NCBI GenBank assembly: GCA_903813345.2
Contig: CAIIXF020000008.1
Coordinates: forward strand, 9,143,278 to 9,207,277
Origin: Owenia fusiformis
Taxonomy: Eukaryota; Annelida; Polychaeta; Sabellida; Oweniidae
Direction: 5' to 3'
DNA length: 64,000 nucleotides
The notes beneath the pieces are model-generated. The model was not told the DNA's origin, searched no databases, and saw only the letters and a program-made list of their open reading frames with translations. The number at the start of each line of letters is the position of its first letter. The stretch's first letter is position 1. The position numbers and the translations under genes were made by a program. Of the stretch, positions 24,862-36,760 are shown one piece after another.

Positions 24862-25117
24862 AGGCGTTCCCTATATCCCTCCGAACTTCGTTCGATGGGA
24901 TAATAAAAAAATGAGAAACTAGAACACAGAAATCATTAATAATATTGATCTTAATCATAAATTAAATACCTGGCCTCTAATATGTTTATTATCACGTGAT
25001 TCAAACATTGTTTTATTTTTTTAAATATTTCCTGTGCAAATTTCATGAAACCATTCATTACTGCTTAATAATGCATAACATACAAGCAACCTGATATCTG
25101 AATTAGCAATGCCTTAC

Positions 25118-25203
25118 CTTGGGGGTACAGAGTTAATCATTGTACGGGTCTCCACCAGGCTATCTCTCTACAACTGTATTACGAGCTGTCATCTTCCCAA
25201 GTC
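25118..25203 (-). other. candidate 86-bp internal exon
   Basis: On the minus strand ATTTTATTTTCAG at 25204 onward gives a good acceptor, and CCCCCAAG followed by GTAAGGC at 25117 gives a strong donor. Between them lie 86 nt beginning GACTTGGGAAGATGACAGC. All three frames contain stops. It could be a UTR exon, or, read after one base of an upstream phase-1 exon, the end of a coding region (LGKMTARNTVVER then stop). Protein identity unknown. Splice signals this close together can arise by chance. Confidence 0.35.
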
Positions 25204-26170
25204 CTGAAAATAAAATAACATTTGATGATAACCAAATTGAGACATGTGCAAAATCTAATCCAGCAACTCTGAATAACTAAACCTATGATGTCATTTTGAT
25301 GTTATATTGTAACACTACCCATCCCTCATAAAGCATCTATAGAGCATAAGGAGGAGTGATTAGCTGAAGCATAAAAAAGAATAATCATAAAAAGAAAACA
25401 ATTATACTCCTACCTTTCCTCTTCAAAGGTTTCTTATTAGTTATCTTATTTGTGAAGTATAATAACAAATGCCCTCATAAGTATTTCCCTTGCATGACTA
25501 AACTCTATCTTGCCTGCAGTCCTAACAATTGTGATGCCTACAGAAATTGCCTAATGCTTTAATTGTCAAATCTTACAGATCGCTAACATTTGAACTTCAA
25601 AGCAAATAGCAAAGGAATCAACCTTTAGATCGAGTTTAAACTGAATTTGTTAGTACCTGGTCTAGAGAATTATAATCCTAGAATAACTAGGGGCGAACTA
25701 CTTAGATTAAGTCTAAACAACACCTCCTCATAAAGATCACTGTAAATGTTATCAGGTCAAATATGAGTTAAGAACTCCATAAGTCAGCTCGTGATTTATG
25801 TCTGACCTTTTATATGTGTTAACTGGATATTTTTCCAGCACCTAGAGATTGCGAAAACAGTAAGTGATTCTAAGCCACAGGCAATTGAATCTCTCAATAA
25901 CATGATTTTTAGAGCAGCAAAATGATAAATAGTGCTGGGCTAAATTCTATGAAGATAACTTTAAGGTATTCCAATATGATGCTATCCTGGACAATGAAGC
26001 CTAGCAAAAGAAGGTCTAAAATTGCTACTTCAGGATCTAATCTGTTAAAGGATGTTGTGGTATCCTGCATATAATATGATAAATTCTTTATTGTTATTTT
26101 TGGATGCTAGGAAGAAAAAGGAGTACAACCATATACGCACATATAATTAAGAATAAGAAATATAGACTGA

Positions 26171-26315
26171 AGAGCAGGGCTACTAGTTTCGAATACACCC
26201 CGCAGGGTCTAGGCACAAACGTTTTCTGTACCCCGAACGATCAAAGGGAGTGAGGGGTTCGAAAGCTTTTGTGCCTAGACCTAAGGGGTGTATTCGAAAC
26301 TAGTAGCCCTGCTCT
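26171..26315. repeat. short palindrome (hairpin) 2, perfect 31-bp arms
   Basis: AGAGCAGGGCTACTAGTTTC at the left pairs with GAAACTAGTAGCCCTGCTCT at the right, with the arms continuing through CGAATACACCCC. A second inner pair is GTCTAGGCACAAA with TTTGTGCCTAGAC. The symmetry continues outward with mismatches (ATATAGAC / GTCTATAT). No ORF is inside. Confidence 0.95.
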
Positions 26316-26350
26316 GAGGTCTATATTACGATTCGAACATGAAAACTCAC

Positions 26351-26399
26351 CAGAATATTCAAAATCATCAATTACGATGTTCATTTTCACTTTTTTCAT
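26351..26399 (-). other. candidate first coding exon (MKKVKMNIVIDDFEYS...)
   Basis: An ATG at 26399 follows an ETS-like ACCGGAAGTAG. It reads MKKVKMNIVIDDFEYS plus one base and meets a consensus donor, TCTG followed by GTGAGT, at 26350. The residue pattern looks coding. The exon is phase 1 and could join the 25203 exon candidate in frame, giving about 30 residues before a stop. That would be very short, so other partners are possible. I do not recognise the protein. The intron would contain hairpin 2. Confidence 0.3.
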
Positions 26400-26900
26400 T
26401 TCTACTTCCGGTTGAGCTTTTGGCTGTTCCAATTTGTTTACTTACCCCCTGACCCCGTTTTTTATTGATATTTCGGCCTATTTTTGCTCTGACAGAAAAT
26501 TTTGGCCTGGATAATTTCTCCCTGCCATTTTGAATTTTGCAGACGAGAGGGGGATGTGAAAAGAATGGAATGGCCTAAACTGACCAATGAGTGCACTGAA
26601 CGAAACACTTAGTACAGAGACCGGGATTTGAAACATTGACTTTGTTTACAATTTATAGAAGGCATGAATACAGTCATGTTCGAATTTCTAAATACTACTC
26701 ACTTACACTCACATGCAGGCCTGTGGCCAGTTTTTGCCAAGAGGGGGTTCCCTTTATGGGCTATGAGCCTGACATGTACTTTAGAGTTATTATGTATAAC
26801 CTTTTGACAAACGACCCTTGATCTTTTAGACACTTTCCTATATCTCAGTTATGTGCCTTATAAAGGCTTATGTAATCAAAGAACAATGGGTCTCTCAACT

Positions 26901-27985
26901 CAGGGCTTGCATTAACGGCGTCCCGTACATGTTAAGGACTCAAAAATAATTTGGAGGACGCAAAAATTGAAAATATTTCCGTTTTTTAGACGCAAATTTT
27001 TTTTTAGGTCAACTGGGGTTTCATTAACAGCCAGCGGCCGGCGTTTTCGCCGCTTCAAACCCCAGTTACCCCGGTTCAAAAATTGAGAAAAAAATTGCCG
27101 GTCCAAATGATGAGAGATTTTGCTGACACATGAGACAAATCAATTAAGTTTGACATATCAAATGAAAGAATATAAATTGGCCTACCTTGTGAAGGCAAAA
27201 TCTAAGTATAATAGGCAGATAATCAGCAGTGTTTTACAGAAACACTGAGATAATTATCTTACAATAATCCCGCCACCATTTTTATTGACCTTCTCTCAAA
27301 ACCAAAACATCATTGCTTTGAGACTAATGGGTCAGTAGCAAAAAACCTTTATCACTGTCCTGCCAACTTTCAATGGATAAAACAAACACTATAATACAAT
27401 TGATCCTCTTGGCATTATCTCACATCATAGTGAGGAAGCACAAAGGGCAACATTTGAAAACAAAAATATTACAAGTCAAAAATGCATATCAAACTATTGA
27501 ATGTTGATCTTTATATTTCATTGAAATAATAATGTGTCAGAAAGGAATATTGAGTTATTATTTACATCAGAGTGAGGAGGAACAAGGGGCAACATTGAAA
27601 AACACATAAAGAAATTAACAAGTCAAATAGATCAATTGCTCATATACAGTTTGCATTTAAGTGGCTGGAAAATACTGATTTTATGATTTCACATCAGGAT
27701 ACCCTAGTCCTTCTATTTTGTAGATTTGAAACCATGACACGCAACAGTTTTTCCTATTCAGAAACAAATATTAGGTTATTCATGAAATAAAATGTATTCA
27801 TTGTCGAATGAACGAACATGCATTTATTCAGTCCGTACTTAACATTTACTTCCGTTTTAAATTCGCGGCAAGAAATCAATTAAAAACTGAAAAATAAGGG
27901 ACACACTTTTTTTTCAAAGGACACACTTTTTTAAAAAAATTGCGTCCTTGGGACTCACAAATTTTCTAACCTAATGCAAGCGCTG
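26901..27985. mobile_element. 1.09-kb TIR element, 5-bp TSD CAACT
   Basis: Left end CAGGGCTTGCATTA and right end TAATGCAAGCGCTG are inverted copies with one mismatch. CAACT flanks both sides (26896-26900 and 27986-27990). Just inside each end lie related words for GCGTCC (left) and GCGTCCTTGGGACTC (right). An internal GC-rich patch near 27015-27065 carries AACTGGGGTTTCA / TTCAAACCCCAGTT. No transposase ORF, so it is non-autonomous; superfamily not assigned. Confidence 0.75.
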
Positions 27986-27990
27986 CAACT

Positions 27991-29233
27991 TGATTCTTTA
28001 TATTATACTCCTTTTACATATTTGTTCCTTTCTACTGACAGTGATGCATGGAAACTTATATCTTTGGCATTTCTTTTTCATATCCAGGTCCCTTAGAATT
28101 TCGGTAACTTTTTTAACAACCATTTTCAAATATGATTCAAATAAAAAATATAGTAGTTTCTCACAATAGCCTATTTTTCTGAAGTTTTTATTGGGGTTAT
28201 ATACAATTATGGTTTTCAAACATTGCGTTTTGTGCTTTTAAATCATACACATATATCTTGCATATTTTATGAGTATCATATCTAATAATATGAAATATTC
28301 TCTGCTTATTTGCTGTTTAATAAGACTCTTATCAGTCCTCAGTAAGATTTATTAATTCATCAAATCATATATTGATAGCCAGGAAATAAATTGCAGTGAT
28401 AGGACCCTTGGTAAATTACAGATATACTTAGAGGTTATGTCACTATGACGTGAAATATGCCTGAGTTCTCCCAATATAGGCCGACCTTGGGAGGCTCTAT
28501 ATTTGGGCAAGAACGAAGGCATATTTCACGTCATAGTGACATAACTGATGTATTACATGCCTTTGTTCCCATGGTTACTTTGTATCAATGACGTGACGTC
28601 ATGATATTATCATGGTTATTAAAGAAATCTAATATCAAAACGAGGTAAGCAGGCTATATCGGGGTAATCGGGCAATATCGGTGGATATAGCTCGCTAACT
28701 TTCCCATTGACTTCCATACAAATGCTTCGCTAGGTATGTAATACAATAAAATATATCCTTATGAAATCCCAAACAATATCAAACTTGACCAAGCTCCATA
28801 TTTGATTCTTAGAGTGGAGAATATATGACTTTCAACAGATCATAAATGATTTTGACCCTAAATGTTGTATTGCTTCATCTTGAAACATTGTTAAATGAAA
28901 AAAAGAAAATTACAAGGGAGTTTAGTGGAAGAGATAAGTGGATTTATATGTTTTCTTATCTATAGAAGATGTTCTGGTATCTCTAGGATATCTTGTATCA
29001 TGACCACCATCATCCACCATAATACTGAAAAATTGATCACTTTTAATCTTAAATCTTTGTATCTACGGTCGACTATGATTTCACACACCCAACTACTCGA
29101 CTAGAGATGTGTAACAATAATAATTTTTTGTTATTTATTAATTTCACAAAGAACAATTTTACAGGTTTATATCATGATGAACCGCAATCTCCTTGTAAGA
29201 AAGATGTGATAAAGTAAATTGAGGTGGTGAGTG
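27991..29233. other. non-coding stretch
   Basis: AT-rich, no recognised gene. It contains hairpin 3 (listed separately) and, at 28640-28695, repeated TATCGG/ATATCGGTGGATATAG words. Confidence 0.45.
28434..28545. repeat. short palindrome (hairpin) 3 with TGACGTGA in the arms
   Basis: GTTATGTCACTATGACGTGA is mirrored exactly by TCACGTCATAGTGACATAAC, with the arms continuing through AATATGCCT. A second inner pair is TTCTCCCAATATAG with CTATATTTGGGCAAGAA. The loop is GCCGACCTTGGGAGG. Each arm carries a CRE-like TGACGT. Confidence 0.95.
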
Positions 29234-29275
29234 TCATATGAACACTCCCCCTATTATTCGCGGGCAGAATTGGTC

Positions 29276-30205
29276 TTCACTGACTCTCAACTGAACACCT
29301 CTAGTAACATTGACTCTCAACTGAACACCTCTAGTAACATTGACTCTCAACTGAACACCTCTGGTAACATTAACTCTTAACTGAACACCTCTAGTAACAT
29401 TGACTCTCAACTGAACACCTCTAGTAACATTGACTCTCAACTGAACACCTCTAGTAACATTAACTCTTAACTGAACATCTCTTGTCACATTTGTCTCTCA
29501 ACTAAACACCTCTAGTAACATTGATGTTCAACTGAACACCTCTAGTAAAACTGACTCCCAACTGAGCATCTCTAGTAACACGGATGTTCAACTGAACACT
29601 TCTAGTAACACTGACTCCCAACTGAGCATCTCTAGTAACACGGATGTTTAACTGAACACCTCTAGTAACACTGACTTCCAACTGAGCATCTCTAGTAACA
29701 CGGATGTTCAACTGAACACCTCTAGTAACACTGACTCCCAACTGAGCATCTCTAGTAACACGGATATTCAACTGAACACCTCTAGTAACACTGACTCCCA
29801 ACTGAGCATCTCTAGTAACATGGATGCTCAACTGAACATCTCTAGTAGCACTGACTCCCAACTGAGCATCTCTAGTAACACGGATGTTCAACTGAACACC
29901 TCTAGTAACACTGACTCCCAACTGAGCATCTCTAGTAACATGGATGCTCAACTGACCATCTCTAGTAACATTACCTCTCAACTGAACACCTCTAGTAACA
30001 TTGACTCCCAACTGAGCATCTCTAGTAACACGGATGTTCAACTGAACACCTCTAGTAACACTGACTCCCAACTGAGCATCTCTAGTAACACGGATGCTCA
30101 ACTGAACATCTCTAGTAACATTACCTCTCAACTGAACACCTTGAGTAACATTAACTCTTACCTGAACACCTCTAGTAATATTGACTCTCATCTGAACACC
30201 TCTAG
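29276..30205. repeat. 30-bp minisatellite with 60-bp higher order
   Basis: About 31 units of the type CTCTAGTAACATTGACTCTC plus AACTGAACAC. From about 29520 to 30120 two unit types (GGATGTTCAACTGAACACC and TGACTCCCAACTGAGCATC) alternate, giving a 60-bp period. As 30 is a multiple of three, frames remain open on both strands: 229 codons minus (29502-30191) and 140 codons plus (29820-30242). No signal peptide, splice logic or domain supports either as a gene. Confidence 0.95.
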
Positions 30206-31321
30206 TAACACAGCTGCCAATTGCTCAAATGAACAAATATAGTAACATTGTCTTGCAACTGTACATTTTCATTTTATTTCTACTATTTCATGTTTCACCC
30301 ACATATATCCAAGGGGAAACCTTGTCCAAGATGAATGTTTCCATTAGTGGCAGGAAATATGTAGGATGTACAGTGTTAATTATTACCTGGTCACTTGAGA
30401 GATTGCATTATACGCTACAGACTCTTACCAAATCTACTGTAACATAGTTGAGGAATAACCCTGCAAACAAATTAATTTCTTACACTTATACTCTGTAAAA
30501 GAGAAACATTCACTTTTCAAACTATTAGGCAATCATCTTAAATACCTGTGAATTGCTTATAATGAAGGAATACACCTACATTTGTACTTCGGATTAACAA
30601 TCAACAATAAATATATCATTTTCCTGATTTCTAACCTCTTGTACATAAAAGCTCTTTGGGGCCAGGCTGAAAAATCTAGAATGTTTAAAGGTAGATATGG
30701 TTGACTGATACAAAAATCATATTTGAAATATTGCCTTGACAAATTATAGACTGACAGACAGATGGACTGAGGGCTTCACTATATTCAAACCAACTTAATT
30801 TGTTTGGATGGGGTATATCTTGTTATTTAAAAGAATTAGGGGGATCAAGGTCAGAAATCAATTTTCTGAAGGTTTACAACAGAAGGTTAATTATGTATCT
30901 TAATTAAAAGTAGCTTCTAATGATCACCTTACCAGATGACATGATAGGTCCAAAAATGATGTGAAAGACAAAAGTCTCTGCCTGACTAACAACAATGTTG
31001 AATTTGAAGACATATGAAGAATTTGAGAGGGAGATGTAAAATTAAGAATGTACGAAGGGTAGCATTAATACATTCTCCCCATATTTTAGAGTTCTGTTTC
31101 ACCTTAATTGCAAATGTTCTTATGTAATATCACTTAACAGTTTACCTGAGTATGTTAACTAATAGCAAATACGAAATGGCAATAATGAAATATTTTGAAA
31201 ACCTATACAATCTAAATCATTATTACTTCTCCCTAAGATTGACAAAATGCGGTTAGTCAATCCCTTAAAAACTACATCCTTTTAAGTATAAATTATATAA
31301 TTATGTAGTTATATGCCACTG
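30206..31321. other. non-coding stretch
   Basis: Unique-looking AT-rich sequence after the minisatellite. The short ORF at 30229-30447 is a weak continuation with a hydrophobic start, and I do not recognise it. Confidence 0.4.
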
Positions 31322-31685
31322 CAATACTCCAATTCGCGATAACGTTTAGTTTAGTTCAGTTTAGTAACAAGGCTTTTTGAACTATAACCCCCAAATCTGA
31401 AGAAATCTGAAGTTGAAAAGGCCGTCCAATTCCAGTGACGTCACTGATTTCCCAGAAAAAATTTAAATAATGTTACTTCGAATCTCCGATTATCCTTTTG
31501 ATTATTGAATAGATTGGATCATATAAATATGCTTGACGGCTGATGGAAGATTAGAAGCTGAGAAATGTTCAGAGTTTTTGACTCGTTCGGTGGGCCAATG
31601 AAAATTTGTCCCTTCCAAAGTGATGCATCATGGGAGATATTTATGTAAATTATCAACTGAACTCTTATCGCGAATAGGAGTATTG
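31322..31685. mobile_element. 364-bp MITE with 21-bp TIRs
   Basis: CAATACTCCAATTCGCGATAA at the left is matched by the reverse complement of TTATCGCGAATAGGAGTATTG at the right with one mismatch. No unambiguous target duplication is seen. The minus-strand ORF at 31519-31740 runs across the right end and is not convincing. Confidence 0.75.
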
Positions 31686-32241
31686 TCAAATATCTGCAAA
31701 ATTCACTGTTCCATGACAAGTTACTTTGAGGTAACGTCAAAGTAACAAAATGGAGGATCTAGGAACTGCTTAAGTACTGCTTACAATTTGGCTCAAAATA
31801 AGAAAATATTGTCAAGTTTAAGAATAATAATATTAATAGTAATAATAGCAAGTTACTGCAAATTATGGCTCAGCTGTAGAAATGGAAATCATAAATTTAA
31901 CATGGAAAAGTTGAAAAGTCTCTAAAAAACAAAACAATAGTAGGTGATTTTGTGAAAACAACAGGAGAAAATTGCCTGCTTATTAAACTCAAACCCAGCC
32001 CCAGGCAGTCCCTCAATTTTGTAACATTGACGTTATCAGAACTTATTACCACCTAATCAAAATTATAAGGAGGTCTCATCCCATTAACATCTTATTAATT
32101 TTGTCAATAATATGTTTTGTCAACTTCACTCACATTTCTTGAGTTCTAAACTAACTTAATATGACGTAACATAAACATTGACGAAACAGCAACATATCAT
32201 TCTGAGCAATATTAGACTGTGTAATGGGGCACTATTTATTG

Positions 32242-32621
32242 TTACCCTTTGCATTCGTTTGACTTCACTTCTTAAAAGAGAGCTTCGTCTTCACTCTTTC
32301 AAACTAAAATAAACCTGTGAACTCACCGCGCCAATCAGTGTTCGTCGGCCAAATTTGACCGACGTTCTATATATGGGCATTCCTTCTGACGTCATCGTTG
32401 AGCCCGGAATTGACCAATGACATACGCATATTTAATTAGAACGCATTTGGCGTATGTTTCTTCAAGCTCGCTGATTGGTGGAAGAAAGGTCATCACGTAG
32501 GTCAGAAGTGATTTACTACCCAAACTGTCACCGGTACCCGTCCTGGGGGCGGGGCTACTTAACTGTAATATGGTCTCTACTAGGCAGAGTGTAGTTTAAC
32601 TAGACTCTGCACGCAGGGTAA
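32242..32621 (-). mobile_element. MITE, TTACCC ends, TSD TTTATTG
   Basis: A 380-bp inverted copy of the 15605-15946 element: it starts TTACCCTTTGCATTCG and ends CTCTGCACGCAGGGTAA. TTTATTG flanks both sides (32235-32241 and 32622-32628). The middle differs from the other copy by substitutions and small indels, and contains GGTCAAATTTGGCCGACG-like sequence in inverted orientation near 32345. Confidence 0.85.
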
Positions 32622-32628
32622 TTTATTG

Positions 32629-33894
32629 TATACATGTACATTATATTTTGCATTACTTCTTTATTTTTTACAACAATTTATTTTTTGCTCCATCATTTAG
32701 GGTACGCAACTTCATACCCTCGCATATGCCTGGTAACGCGCCTGATCATGATAAAGATTATTATTTTTTTAAAAACATCAATATGCTTTTCTGAAGTTAG
32801 CTTCATGACCTCTTAATCCTTAGAGTTAAGGCAATCTGCACAATGTTCAGTTTTTACTGTACTTAGTTTGGGTTTTGTGCACCCAAAAAGGAACGTACAT
32901 CATTCCCATTCTTGAAATTTCTTTTCTTCAATCAGTTCGGTTTTAGTTTGTGTACCAAACGAAAGCTTGCTAAGGAAGAAATAGAGAAGTTGGAGTTTGA
33001 ATCCCATGTAAAATAGAAGGTAGAAACATTATTAACATTTATATTCAGGATCATAATATTTTGTTGTTTTGAATTTGCCTTTAATTGCACGGCCAGGCTA
33101 TTTTTTACTGATGTAAACATGATAAACTCACCTTCATTGATCTTTACACGCAGTCCTAGTTCATAGAATTGTCTACCTCAAATGATATTTATTCTTTTTT
33201 ATAGTGAAATAAAATTTCTTGGATTTCCATCATTTTCCTGTAGACTAGGCTGCCATCTATATGTAAGCTTATTGAGAACAGACAAAAACGGGACGACTTC
33301 TATTTCAAATGAAAGCGTTCAATATCTCATCAACAAGACAATCCGTTACCATTTCAATTCGTGAAATACAGTGCTGGTATATATTAATTGATCAGTCGTT
33401 TAATTGGCATATTTTCTTGAATTTTAACATTTAATGTCCCAAACTCCCACAAACTGCAGAAAAGTATACACCATAAATCATATTTACCAAAATGAGTGTA
33501 TCCAAGGCTTCACACCAGCATATACATAATGCATTTGTCACGAGTTTGAGCTGAAATTTCGCCAAAATGAAGTAGGCTAAGGGTATAGTCTCTGCCAGGT
33601 TTGTTTATTGTGTATTGTACAAGTGCGTGATACAGGGGTTGCCATTTTAGTAAAGGGTGTAAATACGTTTCTGTGCTTGATACAGGGTATATTTAATGGA
33701 AAAGGTTAAATTATGATGTTGAATTATTGGTGTCTATCATATATTTAAGAACTGCCATCTATATATGAATATAAAGTTTAAATAACTAACGTGAACAAAA
33801 GATTAATGAGATTCTGATTGTTTTGTTCTGAGAATGCTGCTGCCATCTTTGAATAAACTCTAAATTATCAATGATATAATTATAATCTATTGTG
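32629..33894. other. non-coding stretch
   Basis: No supported gene. Small ORFs at 32634-32816, 32932-33120 and 33182-33364 lack recognisable content. Confidence 0.45.
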
Positions 33895-36760
33895 ATAACG
33901 AACACCTCCCAATCTGAATGTTTTTAACTGCACGGTGGCATTTGGATTAGACAGGTATTACTGTAGGAGTAATAGTAATACTGAAATTAAAAAAAATCTG
34001 AAGGCCTAGTCAATCTATTTTGGGAAATATTCTCAGCTATTTGAAATGAAGATCAACTTTGTAAGAAGTCTCTATAATTATTTTTTTAATTTATACAATA
34101 ACATTATACTCAACTTTAGTTCAAATTCCAATGCTCTGGCCTTGGCTAATCAAAACAGTTCATTGCAATTGTTTCATCAATTATTATATTATTATATTAA
34201 TATATCATAATTATTTCACATGCAAATACTGTACTGCCACTAATATTTGATGCTGTTATCTTTCACAATTTTGCAATTTTGAAATTTTGCGGATATCAAT
34301 TTTCGCTAATTATAAATTTTTTATAATTTTGTATCTATTTCTTTCACCATCATATCATTTCTCAAAAAAATTTCCAGCTTATTTGATTAAATGTTTTTAA
34401 AACCAAGAAATATGAATGAAACAGTACCTTCTTACCTTTAATTATTGCTATACCATGTACTTAAAGCCTTTACATGACACCTATCAGCTATCACCTGCTT
34501 CAAAAGCATAGGTGAAACTAAACTATTGAAATCAAGTGCTCACTTTAATTTTTTTTTATATTTTCTGTTTGGGAAAATCTGTTAGTTATCAGCTGCATTT
34601 TTGTCAGTCAAGATTTCTCTTCATCAAACCAAATCAAATCCAAGGAATGTTTAGTCAAATATCCAGTTGTTCAGGAATCGAACTTAATTCAAAGAATGAT
34701 TAGTTCCATAGTGTAAACATATACAACTTTGAACAATATTGGTATCAGCCATTATGTTACATTAAAAAAAAACAGAATGAAAAACTGTAAAAGACTTTCA
34801 TGTAAGCAGGAAATTTCTTGAAAGAATACTAAAGGTTTCGCAACAGAATTTAGACGGTCATATGTTGAATTGCAGAAATTTTCTGAAAATGTAAGGTGTG
34901 TATGTTAGGCCAATGCATTATCTAAAGGAAAAGTACTCATACAGATGATAAAAAAAATTGGAGATTGAGACAGGGAAGGTGCAAAGACCCCATCAACATT
35001 TTTTTTCAAAAATGTTTTCCTGATTTTCAGTTCCTTCCATTTTTTTATAATGTTTTCACATTAATATGTTGCATTTGTAGACAAAGTTAACATACTAAAG
35101 AGAAAATATTTTCCTTTTAAGAGTTTATTTGTGTCTCCAAATGCAACATACTGATGCATAAAACATTTATAAAAATTGAGTAGAAGGGGAAATTTTAAAT
35201 TCAACGAACATATAGGCCCACTGAGCATTTATTTTGCACAGGGCCTTTATTAGAAAGAACTCAAAATAAATGCCATTGGCTTTTATTAAGACTAAGAGGG
35301 AAATTGAAAACATTTTTCCAAGGGGACAGGCATTTATTAAGAGGGAAAATAGCTTTCCCAAGCCAGTGGGTGTTTATTTCGAGGCGTATTATCAATCGAA
35401 GAGTTGACACATGGCCTTCATATACTCATGCAATAGTATCTATCATCTCTGATTGCACACTTCTGTTTTACCTTTCAAGCATTCGATTTGGATTTTGGAA
35501 TGTCATAAAGCTATGCGGTCAAAAGTAATCTTAATACTTTTTAGTGAAAATGCATTTATATTTTTAAAATGCAGAATCTTGCGAATGCAAAATCCTCGAA
35601 ATCCGATCACCTCCACATCTGAATGTTTTTTTTTTAACTGGTCATGGTGTTTTAACTGGTCATGGTGGCATTTGGATTAGACAGATATTACTGTATAAGT
35701 ATTAGACAGATATTACTGTATAAGTATAATAGTATTACTGGAATTCCAAAAAATCATAACGCCTACAATGCTAGTAATATTAAGTGAAAATGCATTAATA
35801 TTTTTTCAAAATCAAGAATCTTTCGGATGCAAAAACCTCGAAATCAGACGTTTAAATCTGAATGTTTTTAATTTGTAGCGGTGGCATTTGGATAAGACAG
35901 GTTTTACTGTATAAGTATAATAGACATTAATAGTATTACTGGAATTCCAAAAAATCATAAGGCCTATAGCAACAATCATGTGAACTTCAGGTCAAAATTC
36001 CAATGCTCCCTTGGCCAATCAAATCAGTTCATTGCATTTGTTTCATCAATGCTCTCAATATCATAATTATTCCACATGCAAATACTGTACTACCGGTTAA
36101 TTTGCGAGTTTAAATTTCATGAATTTTGAGAAATACCAATTTTGCGGCCATTAAATTTTGCGGATATCAAAGGTTTAACTTCCATTATTCTCTGAATCCT
36201 CAAAATTAATTTATCTTATCTACAGTAATTACACCTACCCAATATCATATACTTTGGATAAGATTTACAATCTCTAGATCTTAGTCAATGGCATGTTGCT
36301 GTTGCACCTCAGCCTTTAATTGGCGATATTCGCGACTATTAATTTTCGTGATTTTTACACAATCGCGAAAAGCACGAAACTAAATTGCACGCGAAAAATA
36401 TCGGGAGTACAGTACATTGAAACCATACACTCTTATATTTCATAAGCATTTGCAATCAAGCCTAACAAATCTATTGGCAAAATATTAGAAGGCCAGCAAA
36501 TGTACACATGCTAAAGTGATGAAACTTTAATGAATTTTAATTTTGCCTATACTGAGATGTGTTAAACTCTATTTGGGTTAGATTTATTCGGCTACACCCT
36601 CTACTTACAGCCTTAACAGGCCCCCTATCGGATATCACCCGCTTCAAAATCATAACAGGTTCCTTTATATCTTCCTTTATCTTCTGTTTAAGAAAAGCTG
36701 TTAGCTATCAGCTGTATTTTTGTCAATCAAGATTTCTCTTCATCTGTGAATTACCCAGCG
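33895..36760. repeat. direct segmental duplication with pogo-like ends
   Basis: The order of phrases in 33900-34640 (TCTGAATGTTTTTAACTG, GGTGGCATTTGGATTAGACA, AATTCCAATGCTC, GCAAATACTGTACT, TTTTGCGGATATCAA, GTTAGYTATCAGCTG, AAGATTTCTCTTCATC) returns in the same order in about 35600-36750, with divergence. The first phrase is itself present twice (35610 and 35855). A further copy of the last phrase lies near 37130-37165. The ATTAGACAGGTATTACTGTA words match the pogo-like end at 258. Confidence 0.75.

Noticed and set aside
24695-24958. SVRPSVRP repeat ORF
   Set aside because: Encoded by the (ACGG)n microsatellite.
29502-30191. 229-codon minus-strand ORF of VTRGVQLN-type repeats
   Set aside because: Entirely made of the 30-bp minisatellite, whose length is a multiple of three. 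The opposite strand is also open, and there is no signal peptide, splice logic or unique sequence.
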